Source: Desulfobacteraceae bacterium
GTDB taxonomy: Bacteria > Desulfobacterota > DSM-4660 > Desulfatiglandales > Desulfatiglandaceae
DNA length: 6,458 bases
Reading direction: 5' to 3'
Assembly (NCBI GenBank): GCA_030589225.1
Contig: JAUUWD010000094.1
Coordinates: 1 to 6,458, forward strand
Below, one piece after another: positions 6,436 through 6,458 of this stretch. The position numbers and the translations under genes were made by a program. Position 1 is the first letter of the stretch; the number at the start of each line of letters is the position of its first letter. The notes beneath the pieces are model-generated. The model worked only from the letters and a program-made list of their open reading frames with translations, did no database searches and had not been told where the DNA came from.

Positions 6436-6458
6436 AAGGTGGAAGCCATAATGAGAAT

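Noticed and set aside
6451..6458. ATG at the right edge after GGTGGAAG as the start of a new gene
   Set aside because: Only eight bases remain in the window, so no coding sequence can be supported.

Overview
The window reads as ordinary bacterial chromosome of about 50% GC. An ADP-forming acyl-CoA synthetase alpha chain, a two-gene ABC exporter and palindromic intergenic repeats suggest a deltaproteobacterial-type anaerobe (Desulfobacterota, for example Desulfobacterales). That assignment is inferred from gene content and style; no rRNA or other phylogenetic marker is present.

Layout from left to right: (1) positions 1-300 (+) hold the 3' end of a PlsC-type acyltransferase that starts outside the window. 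(2) Positions 301-557 are an intergenic stretch with a short hairpin just after the acyltransferase stop and no convincing promoter. (3) Positions 558-2036 (+) encode a 492-residue alpha-type chain of an NDP-forming acyl-CoA synthetase, with CoA-binding and phosphohistidine domains but no ATP-grasp domain. (4) Positions 2037-2229 separate convergent genes and hold an inverted-repeat-bounded element with five degenerate 7-bp repeats, a good rho-independent terminator for the synthetase gene and a second UUCG-loop hairpin. (5) Positions 6125-2230 (-) are a two-gene operon for a heterodimeric ABC exporter (593 and 702 residues, 5 nt apart). (6) Positions 6126-6458 have no gene; they hold the exporter leader, a possible -10 box, and a 144-bp MITE-like palindrome with imperfect terminal inverted repeats.

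The two exporter subunits should work as one transporter. The first has a degenerate Walker B (Asp in place of the catalytic Glu) with a canonical LSGGQ, and the second has a canonical Walker B with an altered signature (LSAGE). Together they give one competent and one degenerate ATP site, as in BmrCD and TM287/288. The second subunit also carries a soluble insertion of about 120 residues between TM1 and TM2, as in BmrD/YheH. The synthetase chain needs an ATP-grasp partner encoded elsewhere. The acyltransferase and the synthetase both belong to acyl/CoA metabolism, but nothing here proves a shared pathway.

I see no novel multi-gene system. The points most worth checking are the two palindromic intergenic elements, the soluble insertion in the exporter, and the missing ATP-grasp partner.
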